From NCBI GenBank assembly GCA_024236055.1, contig JACKLF010000003.1, forward strand, positions 186,001 through 250,000: DNA of 64,000 bases, given 5' to 3'. A program made the position numbers and the translations under genes. Positions 16,436 to 24,333 of this stretch are shown in pieces (within the stretch, counting starts at the first letter, position 1; every line of letters begins with the position of its first letter). Origin of the DNA: Alphaproteobacteria bacterium (GTDB lineage: Bacteria > Pseudomonadota > Alphaproteobacteria > Micropepsales > Micropepsaceae). Below the pieces are notes generated by a model that saw only the letters and a list, made by a program, of their open reading frames with translations, made no database searches and was not told where the DNA came from.

Positions 16436-17533
16436 ATGATCAACAGAAAGACTTTCATCCTGTCGCTTCTGGCGGGCACCGCGATGGGGGCCGCACCGCC
16501 GCTTGGCGCCGCGCTGGCGCAGGCGCCGCAGCCCAAGCCGGACCTGCCCAAATTTCCCACGCCGCCGCCCCAGGTGACGGCCGAGAACAGCATCATCGGT
16601 CCGGCCTATCGCGATGCGCCCGAGACGGTGCCCAACCCGAATGTGCCCCAGGGCGATGTGTTCGAATTCATCATGTATTCGGACGAGAGCAAGATCTATC
16701 CGGGCATCGTGCGCATCGAGGGCGAACTGGCCGACAAGCGCGACGCCTACAACAACCGCATGGCCTGGCCGGCCGACAAGCTGTCCAAGCCCGGCCCCTA
16801 TATGCGCCATGTCTGGGTCTATGTTCCGCGCCAGTACAAGAAGGGCACCAAGGCGCCCTTCATGGTGGTGCAGGACGGTCATTCCTACATTCACCGCCTG
16901 GCGCCCACGCTGGACAATCTGATCGCGGCGGGCAGCGTGCCGGCCATGATCATCATCGCGCCCGATTCCGGCGGCAGCGATGCCCAGGGCTCTGAGCGCG
17001 GCCTGGAATACGACACGCTGTCGGACCGCTATTCCAACTGGGTGGAGCAGGAACTGCTGCCCGCCGTGTCCAAGAAATACGGCGTCAGCTTTACCGACGA
17101 TCCCGAAGGTCGCGGCGCGATGGGCGGCTCATCGGGCGCGATCTGCGCCTGGACGATGGCCTGGTACCACCCCGAACGCTATCGCAAGATTCTTTCCTAT
17201 TCGGGCACCTTCGTGAACCAGGCCTCGCCCCAGGACCCGAAGACGCCGCGCGGTGGCTGGGAATATCACGCCACGCTGATCCCCAATTCTCCGAAAAAGC
17301 CGATCCGCATCTGGATGGAAGTGGGCGAAAAGGATCTGCATTTCGACGATCCGGAAAACACCTGGCACAACTGGCCGCTGGCCAACAACCGCATGGCGGC
17401 GGCGCTGAAGAAGAAGGGCTATGACTACAAGTATGTCTGGGCCCGTGACGCGCGCCATGTCGACCGGCGGGTGGTGATGGAGACCCTGCCGTCCGCGCTG
17501 GAATGGCTGTGGCGGGACTATCCGCGCGCCTGA
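16436..17533 (+). CDS. Secreted esterase (PF00756-type), tandem copy 2
   Basis: 365 residues, clearly a tandem duplicate of the gene 50 bases upstream. The signal peptide ends AALAQ. Shared blocks include NVPQGDVFEFIMYSDES, GSDAQGSERGLEYDT, PKTPRGGWEYH and KKPIRIWMEVGE. The nucleophile elbow reads GGSSGAICAW where copy 1 has GGSSGGMAAF, and the stretch around NNRMAWPADKLS differs, so the two may have split substrates. The ATG at 16436 follows GGAACGGGGG. A terminator follows directly, ending the rightward unit that started at the diheme quinoprotein. Confidence 0.75.
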   Translation: MINRKTFILSLLAGTAMGAAPPLGAALAQAPQPKPDLPKFPTPPPQVTAENSIIGPAYRDAPETVPNPNVPQGDVFEFIMYSDESKIYPGIVRIEGELADKRDAYNNRMAWPADKLSKPGPYMRHVWVYVPRQYKKGTKAPFMVVQDGHSYIHRLAPTLDNLIAAGSVPAMIIIAPDSGGSDAQGSERGLEYDTLSDRYSNWVEQELLPAVSKKYGVSFTDDPEGRGAMGGSSGAICAWTMAWYHPERYRKILSYSGTFVNQASPQDPKTPRGGWEYHATLIPNSPKKPIRIWMEVGEKDLHFDDPENTWHNWPLANNRMAAALKKKGYDYKYVWARDARHVDRRVVMETLPSALEWLWRDYPRA

Positions 17534-17550
17534 CCCAGCGGTTGTTGCTG

Positions 17551-17590
17551 AAAAAAGGGGCGGTGCATGCCGATGCGCCGCCCCTTTTGC
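17551..17590 (+). terminator. Rho-independent terminator
   Basis: Perfect stem AAAAGGGGCGG (17553-17563) with CCGCCCCTTTT (17578-17588) around a 14-base loop; the T run is part of the stem. It ends the quinoprotein-gluconokinase-esterase operon. Confidence 0.75.
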
Positions 17591-17690
17591 CTGGGGCGCG
17601 CGTCCGGTTGACAGGGTCGGTATGGCGGGCAAGGCTGGTTGCGGGGAAACGACAGCGCGCCGCTTGCGAGCGCGCGGAAAAGGGGCGGGC

Positions 17691-19355
17691 ATGACCAGCT
17701 TTGGCAGGGCCGTTTTTGCATCCGTTGCATTGGCAGCGCTGGCAGCGGCAGGCGCTGCGGTGGGACAGCAGGCTGGAGCGCCCGCGGGTGCGAAACTGAT
17801 GGCGCCCGGGCCGACCATCCCCGACTGGCTGACCTATGGCTATGACCAGCAGCGCGGCTCGTGGAATCGCGGCGAAACCAGCCTGTCGAAAAACACCGTC
17901 GGCGGGATGACGCTGCTGTGGTCGCAGAAGGTGACCGACAATACGCCCGCGCTGGTGCTGTCGACGCTGACCGCGCCGTTGGTGGTGGCGGGTGTGGCGA
18001 CGCCGAAGGGACAAAAAGACCTTCTGCTCACCATCACCATGGACGACACGCTTGTGGCGCTGGATGCCGCCAGCGGCCAGACGGTGTGGCGCGTGCATTT
18101 CGACAATCCGGAAAAGCCGCTGCGCCCGGTGACCATTGCCTGCTCGAACAGCGAACAGGCGACCCCGGTGATCGACAAGCAAAAGGGCGTTGTCTATTTC
18201 ACCACCTCGGACGGCAAGCTGCGCGCCGCGGCGCTGGCCGACGGCAGCGCGCGCATGCGGCCCACGCGGATGATCCAGCCCTTCAGCCGCAACTGGAGCC
18301 TCAACCTGGTCGATGACGTGGTCTACACCACGACCGGGCGCGGCTGTGGCGGCAGCGCCGAACAGCCGATCGAGAACGGCACCGTGGCGGCAATGGATGT
18401 CTCCGATCCCGACCATCCCGCCCTGTCGCGCTTCTATACCGGCAAGGGCCGGCCTGCCGGTCCCTGGGGCGCGACCGGCGTCGCCTGGGGTCCGCAGGGG
18501 GCCTATGTCTCCACCGCCGACGGTCCCAACGATCCGGGCAGCGGCATCTATGGCGACATGGTGCTGGCGGTGCAGCCCCATGCCTGGGGCCTGAATGACA
18601 GTTTTCTGCCCGCGCACTGGCGCTACATCTATTCCAAGGATCTGGATTTCGGATCGGGCGGGCCGATCCTGTTCGCCTATGGCAAGCGCAACGTCGTCGC
18701 CACCGCTTCCAAGGAAGGCGTGATCTATCTGCTCGATGCCGACAGGCTGGGCGGCGCCGATCATTCCACCGCGCTTTATCAGTCGCCGCGCCTGGGCAAC
18801 GACATCCAGGATTTCCAGTCCCAGGGCGTCTGGGGTTCGATGGCGACCTGGCAGGACGCGGACGGCGCGCGCTGGCTCTATGTGCCCATGTGGGGACCGC
18901 CGGCCAAGATGGGCCCGGCATTCGCCCATCCCCATGGCGCGGTCACCAACGGATCGATCATGGCCTTCAGGCTGACGGGCGCCGACAACGAGCCGGGGCT
19001 GGACCCGCAATGGATTTCGCGCGACCTGAACATGGCCTCGCCGCCGGTGGTGGCGAACGGCGTGGTCTATGCCCTGCAGACCGCGGAAAGCACCGTCCAG
19101 GTGCCGGGCCCGCCCCAGAGCCATGTGCGCCCGCCGGGCTGGACGCAGGAAAAGAGCGCCGAGGACCGCATCATCACCCCCCACGCGGTAATGACCCTGT
19201 TCGCCTTCGACGCCCAGACCGGCCAGCAGCTCTGGTCCAGCGGCAAGGCGATGGACGGCAATGCGGTGCACTTCACCCAGCCGGTGGTGGCCCTGGGCCG
19301 GGTCTTTGCCGTGGATCATGCCGGACACGTCTATGCGTTCGGCCTGAAGAAGTAG
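17691..19355 (+). CDS. Secreted PQQ-type beta-propeller protein
   Basis: 554 residues from the ATG at 17691 (AAAAGGGGCGGG upstream) with a signal peptide ending GAAVGQQ. Repeats of the quinoprotein W-motif kind (DTLVALDAASGQTVWRV, GVIYLLDADRL, LFAFDAQTGQQLW) form a propeller. I see no haem site and no convincing HDxWDxD active-site strand, so it may be a dehydrogenase of an uncommon branch or a non-catalytic propeller. Cys pairs at ACSN and GCGG may form disulfides. It starts its own unit after the terminator but belongs to the same functional region. Confidence 0.65.
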   Translation: MTSFGRAVFASVALAALAAAGAAVGQQAGAPAGAKLMAPGPTIPDWLTYGYDQQRGSWNRGETSLSKNTVGGMTLLWSQKVTDNTPALVLSTLTAPLVVAGVATPKGQKDLLLTITMDDTLVALDAASGQTVWRVHFDNPEKPLRPVTIACSNSEQATPVIDKQKGVVYFTTSDGKLRAAALADGSARMRPTRMIQPFSRNWSLNLVDDVVYTTTGRGCGGSAEQPIENGTVAAMDVSDPDHPALSRFYTGKGRPAGPWGATGVAWGPQGAYVSTADGPNDPGSGIYGDMVLAVQPHAWGLNDSFLPAHWRYIYSKDLDFGSGGPILFAYGKRNVVATASKEGVIYLLDADRLGGADHSTALYQSPRLGNDIQDFQSQGVWGSMATWQDADGARWLYVPMWGPPAKMGPAFAHPHGAVTNGSIMAFRLTGADNEPGLDPQWISRDLNMASPPVVANGVVYALQTAESTVQVPGPPQSHVRPPGWTQEKSAEDRIITPHAVMTLFAFDAQTGQQLWSSGKAMDGNAVHFTQPVVALGRVFAVDHAGHVYAFGLKK

Positions 19356-19408
19356 AGCTTCCGAAGACATACAACTTTCGGTAGCGTCTTTTCCTGGGGC
19401 GATTGCCC

Positions 19409-19422
19409 GAGCGTTAACGCTC
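19409..19422. promoter_or_regulatory. Perfect 14-bp palindrome upstream of histidine kinase
   Basis: GAGCGTTAACGCTC is fully self-complementary and lies about 40 bases before the kinase start. It could be an operator; it contains one GTTAAC core but no second TTAA at CtrA spacing. Function unknown. Confidence 0.3.
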
Positions 19423-19463
19423 CTGGAACGGCTCCGCCCGTACAGTGGCGCGCTCTGCCGGGG

Positions 19464-20351
19464 ATGCCTGCCGTGGCCGGATTGGCCCAATATTCGCGCA
19501 ACTGCAAGAAGTCGGGGCTTTTGTCCCGCTACTCCGACTCGCTCGGCGAGATGATGCTGCGCAAGTATACCGAGCGCGCCATTCGCGCCGCCCGCGCCGA
19601 GGCCGAACTGAACAGCCGCGCCAAGTCGGCCTTTCTGTCGACGATGAGCCATGAACTGCGCACGCCGCTCAATGCCATCATCGGATTCTCAGACCTGATC
19701 GCCAAGCCGGGCGCCGCCCAGGACCAGGCCGGCGAGTATGCCAGCCATATCGCCAATGCCGGGCGCCGGCTTCTGGCGGTGGTGTCGGACGTGATGGACA
19801 TGTCCAAGCTGGAAGCCGGGGCGCTGATCCTGGACAAGGCGCCGCTGAACATTTCCGATGTGATCGAGGCCGCGCTGTCGCAGACCCGCGACGCGTTCAC
19901 CGCCAAGAAGCAGTCCGTCACCATCAATGCCGATGCCGGCCTGCCGCTGGTCGATGGCGACGGCGTTCGCCTGCGCCAGCTGCTGGTGAACCTTCTGTCC
20001 AATGCCGGCAAGTTCACCGGCGAGGGCGGGCGCATCCTGATCCTGGCGCGCGCCGCCGCCGAAGGCAGCATCACCATCGCGGTGGCCGATACCGGCTCTG
20101 GCATGACCCACGAACAGATCGTCACCGCGCTCAAGCCCTTCTCCCAGATCCAGAGCCATCTGGTCCGCAACCAGGAAGGCGCCGGCCTTGGCCTGCCGAT
20201 CGCGATGGGCCTGGCCCGGCTGCATGGCGGCTCGCTCTTCATCGACAGCCGGCCGGGCGCCGGCACCACCGCCGTGGTGACGCTGCCCGCCATGGCGGGC
20301 GCCGCCGGAACGGATCGCAGCGCCCCGGCGCAAAAAGGACAAGCCGCATGA
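19464..20351 (+). CDS. Soluble sensor histidine kinase, PleC/DivJ-like core
   Basis: 295 residues. About 50 N-terminal residues hold no recognisable sensor or membrane helix; the rest is a complete kinase: MSHELRTPLN with the phospho-accepting His at residue 63, N box NLLSNAGKFT, DTGSGM, and GAGLGLPIA. The core resembles the alphaproteobacterial PleC/DivJ group that signals to CtrA-pathway regulators, but no response regulator is nearby. Its stop overlaps the next start as ATGA, tying its translation to a HerA-like ATPase. Input signal unknown. Confidence 0.8.
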   Translation: MPAVAGLAQYSRNCKKSGLLSRYSDSLGEMMLRKYTERAIRAARAEAELNSRAKSAFLSTMSHELRTPLNAIIGFSDLIAKPGAAQDQAGEYASHIANAGRRLLAVVSDVMDMSKLEAGALILDKAPLNISDVIEAALSQTRDAFTAKKQSVTINADAGLPLVDGDGVRLRQLLVNLLSNAGKFTGEGGRILILARAAAEGSITIAVADTGSGMTHEQIVTALKPFSQIQSHLVRNQEGAGLGLPIAMGLARLHGGSLFIDSRPGAGTTAVVTLPAMAGAAGTDRSAPAQKGQAA

Positions 20352-22048
20352 CGTTGCATATCGAACGGCCCAGGACTTCCGCACCGCCCTTCCGCGAACG
20401 CCGCGGCCTGCCCGCCGCCGCCCCGATCCGCCTGGCCCATATCGTGTCGGTCGACGGTGCCACCGCCGTTGCCGTGATGGAGCGCCAGGACGCGGTGTCG
20501 GGCGAGGAAAGCCGCGTTCAGATCGGTTCTCTCATCAAGGTGATCACGCCGCATGCCTCGGTTATGGGTGCTGTGACGGCCGTCAGCGCGCCGATGCCCG
20601 CCGCCGAGGGCGAACCCCAGCCGCTGGGCCTGATCGAACTCAGCCTGTCGGGCGAGGTGGCGACCGATCCATCCACCCGCCGCCTGGCCTTCCGCCGCGG
20701 CGTTTCCAGCGTGCCGACGCTGGGCGATCCGGTGCTGCTGGCAGACAAGCATGACCTGACGCGCGTCTATGCGCCGCCGACCGTGTCCTCCATCCGCATC
20801 GGCAGCCTGTTCCAGGACCCCTCGGTGCCCGCGCGCCTGATGATCGACGACCTTCTGGCCAAGCATTTCCTGGTGGTGGGTTCGACCGGTTCGGGCAAGT
20901 CCTCGGCGCTGACGGTGATCCTGCAGCGGCTGCTGGACGATCACGCCCATGCCCATGTGGTGATCATGGACGTGCACAATGAATATTCCGCCGCCTTCGG
21001 CGATCTGGCGGAATCGATTGCGATGGACGATTTCAACCTGCCGTTCTGGATGCTGGATTTCGCCGAGATGACCGCGGCCCTGACCAGCCGCGACCAGCAT
21101 TCCGAGGCCGAGGTCGAAATCCTGTCCGACGCGGTGGTGCATGCCAAGCGGCGCTACAGCGATTCCGCCACCAGCCGGGCCGGCGCGCTGGCGCGCCGCC
21201 CGCAGGATGGCCATGCGATCAATATCGGTGTCGACACGCCCACGCCTTTCCGCATGTCGGACGTGCTGGCCTATATCGACGACCAGCTGGGCAAGCTGCA
21301 GCGCACCCAGGGCACGCTGCCCTACCAGCGCCTCAAGAGCCATATCGAAAACCTCGTCAGCGACCAGCGCTACAACTTCATGTTCGGTTCGCTGTCGGTG
21401 CAGGACACGATGGGCGATGTGCTGGCGCGCCTGTTCCGCGTGCCGTCCGACGGCCGCCCGATCACGGTGATCGACCTGTCGACCGTGCCGCCGGAAATCC
21501 TGGACGTGGTAGTGTCGGTGATTTCGCGCCTGGCCTTCGACCTGGCGGTCTGGTCCAAGGGCGGGCTTCCCATGCTGCTGGTATGCGAGGAGGCGCACCG
21601 TTATGCGCCCGCCGATTCCTCCAAATTCGTGCCCACCCGCCAGGCGCTGTCACGCATCGCCAAGGAAGGGCGCAAATACGGCCTGTCGCTGGCGCTGATC
21701 ACCCAGCGCCCAAGCGAGCTGGACACCACCATCCTGTCGCAATGCGGCACCGCGGTGGCCCTGCGCCTGTCGAGCGAACGCGACCAGGAAGTCATTCGCG
21801 GCGGTACCTACGAAACCATGGCCGGGTTGATCGAGTTTCTGCCCCTGCTGGGCGACCGCGAGGCGCTGGTGCTGGGCCAGGGCGTATCCATGCCGATGCG
21901 TGTGCGCTTCGATGACCTGGCGCGCACCACCGTGCCGCGCACCGTCCATGCCGGATTCTCCACCGCGTGGAAGAATCCCAACATGGACCGCGCCGACCTG
22001 GATGCCATCGTCACCCGCTGGCGCATGGCCGGCCGCGACCGGGGATAG
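20348..22048 (+). CDS. HerA-like hexameric ATPase (DUF87/HAS-barrel)
   Basis: 566 residues. The N-terminal beta-rich part (residues 20-140, VQIGSLIKVITPHASVMG) fits the HAS barrel. The P-loop VGSTGSGKSSAL is near residue 178, Walker B is LLVCEEAHRYAP, and ITQRPSELDTTILSQCGT is the typical HerA sensor region. HerA proteins pump or remodel DNA, usually with the nuclease NurA; no NurA-like gene is adjacent. The ATGA overlap with a histidine kinase is the striking feature. Role in genome maintenance or an uncharacterised defence or repair process cannot be decided. Confidence 0.8.
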   Translation: MTLHIERPRTSAPPFRERRGLPAAAPIRLAHIVSVDGATAVAVMERQDAVSGEESRVQIGSLIKVITPHASVMGAVTAVSAPMPAAEGEPQPLGLIELSLSGEVATDPSTRRLAFRRGVSSVPTLGDPVLLADKHDLTRVYAPPTVSSIRIGSLFQDPSVPARLMIDDLLAKHFLVVGSTGSGKSSALTVILQRLLDDHAHAHVVIMDVHNEYSAAFGDLAESIAMDDFNLPFWMLDFAEMTAALTSRDQHSEAEVEILSDAVVHAKRRYSDSATSRAGALARRPQDGHAINIGVDTPTPFRMSDVLAYIDDQLGKLQRTQGTLPYQRLKSHIENLVSDQRYNFMFGSLSVQDTMGDVLARLFRVPSDGRPITVIDLSTVPPEILDVVVSVISRLAFDLAVWSKGGLPMLLVCEEAHRYAPADSSKFVPTRQALSRIAKEGRKYGLSLALITQRPSELDTTILSQCGTAVALRLSSERDQEVIRGGTYETMAGLIEFLPLLGDREALVLGQGVSMPMRVRFDDLARTTVPRTVHAGFSTAWKNPNMDRADLDAIVTRWRMAGRDRG

Positions 22049-22156
22049 TTTTTTATCGCGCACGCCGGCGCGCTGCGCGCGCGGCCCGCACTAGGCCCCA
22101 TTCCCCGATTGCCCTAGTCTCCCGCCGCCGGGGCCGTTGCCGGGGAGGGGGCGCAC

Positions 22157-22882
22157 ATGCCGACACGTTTCGTGCCGCTGGGGCCGTCGCATCTGGCGGC
22201 GATCGCGCTGATCCTGCTGGTGCCCGCCGCCCTGGCCCTGGCCGCCCGGCATGAGCATCTGGGCCGCCGCGCCGATCTGTGGGCGCGCCTGTCCCTGGCC
22301 CTGTTCCAGCTTGCCGGCTGGATCGGCTGGTTCTGGACCAGCTGGAGCCACGGCGCGCTGTGGCTGGGAAATGAATTGCCGCTGAACCTGTGCGACTGGG
22401 CCGAGATCGCCCTGATCGTGGCGCTGCTGACCCGCAACCAGTTCGCCTACGAGCTCGGCTATTTCTGGGGCTTAGGGGGGACCCTGCAGGGGGTTCTGAC
22501 CCCCACCATCTATTACGACTGGCCCGACCCGCAGTTCGTCTTCTTCTTCATCCAGCATGGCGGGGTGGTGGCCTCGCTGCTGTATCTGACTCTGGGTTCG
22601 GGCCTGCGGCCCACCTGGCGCTCATTGCCCCGGGTGATCGCCGCCAGCCTGGCCTATGTCGGCGTCGCCGGGCTGGCCGACTGGCTTCTGGGGGTCAATT
22701 ACGGCTTCCTGCGGGCCAAGCCGGCGGGCGAGAACCTGCTGACGGTCATGTCGCCCTGGCCCTGGTACATCCCCGAGCTGGTCCTGACGGGCCTGATTTT
22801 CGTGCTGGTCTATTATGCGCCCTTCGCCCTGGCCGACTGGTGGAAGGCGGGCGGCAAATGGCGGCATTCGCAAAAAAAATGA
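22157..22882 (+). CDS. YwaF-like (TIGR02206) integral membrane protein
   Basis: 241 residues with about seven hydrophobic segments. ELPLNLCDWAEI in the third helix, QFAYELGYFWGLGG and the C-terminal SPWPWYIPELVL match the YwaF/TIGR02206 family, whose function is unknown. The last hydrophilic tail ends in Lys. The stop codon lies inside the left arm of a terminator that reads leftward. No operon partner is evident; it follows the HerA gene by 108 bases. Confidence 0.7.
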   Translation: MPTRFVPLGPSHLAAIALILLVPAALALAARHEHLGRRADLWARLSLALFQLAGWIGWFWTSWSHGALWLGNELPLNLCDWAEIALIVALLTRNQFAYELGYFWGLGGTLQGVLTPTIYYDWPDPQFVFFFIQHGGVVASLLYLTLGSGLRPTWRSLPRVIAASLAYVGVAGLADWLLGVNYGFLRAKPAGENLLTVMSPWPWYIPELVLTGLIFVLVYYAPFALADWWKAGGKWRHSQKK

Positions 22883-22916
22883 GGCGGCCGGCTGCTTTCG
22901 CGCCGTAGCCGCCTCA
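22872..22916 (-). terminator. Rho-independent terminator of the leftward dcd-helicase unit
   Basis: Stem TGAGGCGGC (22880-22888) with GCCGCCTCA (22908-22916), next to eight A residues at 22872-22879 that read as a T run on the minus strand. The remaining gap to 23127 shows nothing further that I can support. Confidence 0.65.
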
Positions 22917-23127
22917 CACTGCCCCCTTCAAACTGGACCATCGAATTCGGACCCCATTTCCGAACCCAACCACTGCAGGGTTTCCCCAAACCGTCCATCT
23001 GCAGCCCCGCTACTGTGCCGGTCTGGCACCGGGACGCAACGCTTTTGCCCGCCTGAACCGTGATTTGCGGCAGGAATGTGGACTTTCCGCAACAATTGTT
23101 ACGAAGGGTTCCCGCCGCGGCGCAGCA

Positions 23128-24333
23128 TCAGCGGAAGTGCTTGGAGAGTTTCAGGCCCTGGCCCTGGTAATTGGACCCCAGCCCGGCGCCATAGCCTTCC
23201 GGCGGCGGGTCGGTCAGCCGCTCGAACACCAGGCGGCCGATGATCTGGCCATGTTCCAGGATGAAGGGCACCTCGCGCGAGCGCACCTCCAGCACCCCGC
23301 GGGCGGCCGGGGGCTGGCCGGGGGCATAGCCGAAGCCGGGATCGAAGAAGCCCGCGTAATGGACGCGGAACTCGCCCACCAGCGGGTTGAAGGGCACCAT
23401 CTCGGCGGCATGGTCGGGGGGAATGGCCACCCGCTCGCGGCTGACCAGGATGTAGAACTCGTCCGGGTCCAGCACCATGTCGCCGCGCGCATTGGCCTGG
23501 ATCGGCTCCCAGAAATCATGTGGGTCCAGCAGCCCCACCCGGTCCACATCGATCAGGCCGGTATGCTTCTTGGCGCGAAAGCCGATGCGCTTGCCCTCGT
23601 CGGCATCGCCTTTCAGGTCGATGGACAGGGCCAGGCCGTCCTCGATGTTGGGCGCGCCGATACCCGAATTGCCGGCGCCATCATCGATGGCGACCAGCGG
23701 GGCCTGTTCATGCAGGCGGCGCAGCGCGCTGTCGCTGAACTGGGGCGAACCGTGGCGCAGGCGAAGCTGGTTCAGCCGGCTGCCCTTGCGCACCAGCACC
23801 GGAAAGGTCTGGGGGCAGATTTCGGCATAGAGCGGCCCGCTATAGCCCGCCGCGACCCGGTCGAAGGCCGCCGCCTGGTCGGTGATCAGGCGGGTGAAGA
23901 CGTCAATGCGCCCGGTGGAGCTTTTGGGATTGGCGGTGCCCGAAATGCGGGCGGAAAATGCGGCCCGTTCCAGCAGCGGCACGATATAGACGCAGCCCGC
24001 CTCCAGCACCGCGCCTTCGCTCAGGTCGATCTCGTGCATGAAGACATGGGCCATCTTGTCGGCCACCGTGGCGTTCTGGCCCGGCAGGAAGCTGGCGCGC
24101 ACCCGATAGGCCACCGGGCCCAGGCGCAGGTCGATGCTGGCGGGCTGGATCTGGCCGGGGGCGAAAGCCTCGCTGGCGGTGACCTCGCGGCCGGCGTCCA
24201 GCAGCCGCGCCAGCACATGGCTGGGCAGGATGCCGGTGGAATGGCGGCCATAGCTGCTTTCCGGGGCGGTGTCGGCGGGCAGGATCTGGGCAGTCATCTG
24301 TCCGCTTATAAGCGGCTGGCCGGGGCCGGTCAC
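23128..24333 (-). CDS. dcd: dCTP deaminase, long alphaproteobacterial form
   Basis: 401 residues if the GTG at 24333 is used; this codon overlaps the helicase stop as GTGA, favouring coupled translation. An ATG at 24297 (389 aa) is the alternative. The protein is about twice the size of E. coli Dcd and looks like two trimer-fold halves: QIQPASIDLRLG and GTANPKSSTGRIDVFTRL in the first, and FYILVSRERVAIPPD with VLEVRSREVPFILEHGQ in the second. Expected reaction: dCTP to dUTP, feeding thymidylate synthesis. It matches the bacterial 2'-deoxycytidine 5'-triphosphate deaminase family of this length. Confidence 0.85.
   Translation of the reverse strand: MTGPGQPLISGQMTAQILPADTAPESSYGRHSTGILPSHVLARLLDAGREVTASEAFAPGQIQPASIDLRLGPVAYRVRASFLPGQNATVADKMAHVFMHEIDLSEGAVLEAGCVYIVPLLERAAFSARISGTANPKSSTGRIDVFTRLITDQAAAFDRVAAGYSGPLYAEICPQTFPVLVRKGSRLNQLRLRHGSPQFSDSALRRLHEQAPLVAIDDGAGNSGIGAPNIEDGLALSIDLKGDADEGKRIGFRAKKHTGLIDVDRVGLLDPHDFWEPIQANARGDMVLDPDEFYILVSRERVAIPPDHAAEMVPFNPLVGEFRVHYAGFFDPGFGYAPGQPPAARGVLEVRSREVPFILEHGQIIGRLVFERLTDPPPEGYGAGLGSNYQGQGLKLSKHFR

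Noticed and set aside
17091..19652. An 853-codon antisense frame across the PQQ propeller gene
   Set aside because: Same codon-bias effect; low-complexity Arg/Gly/His-rich product and no ribosome site.
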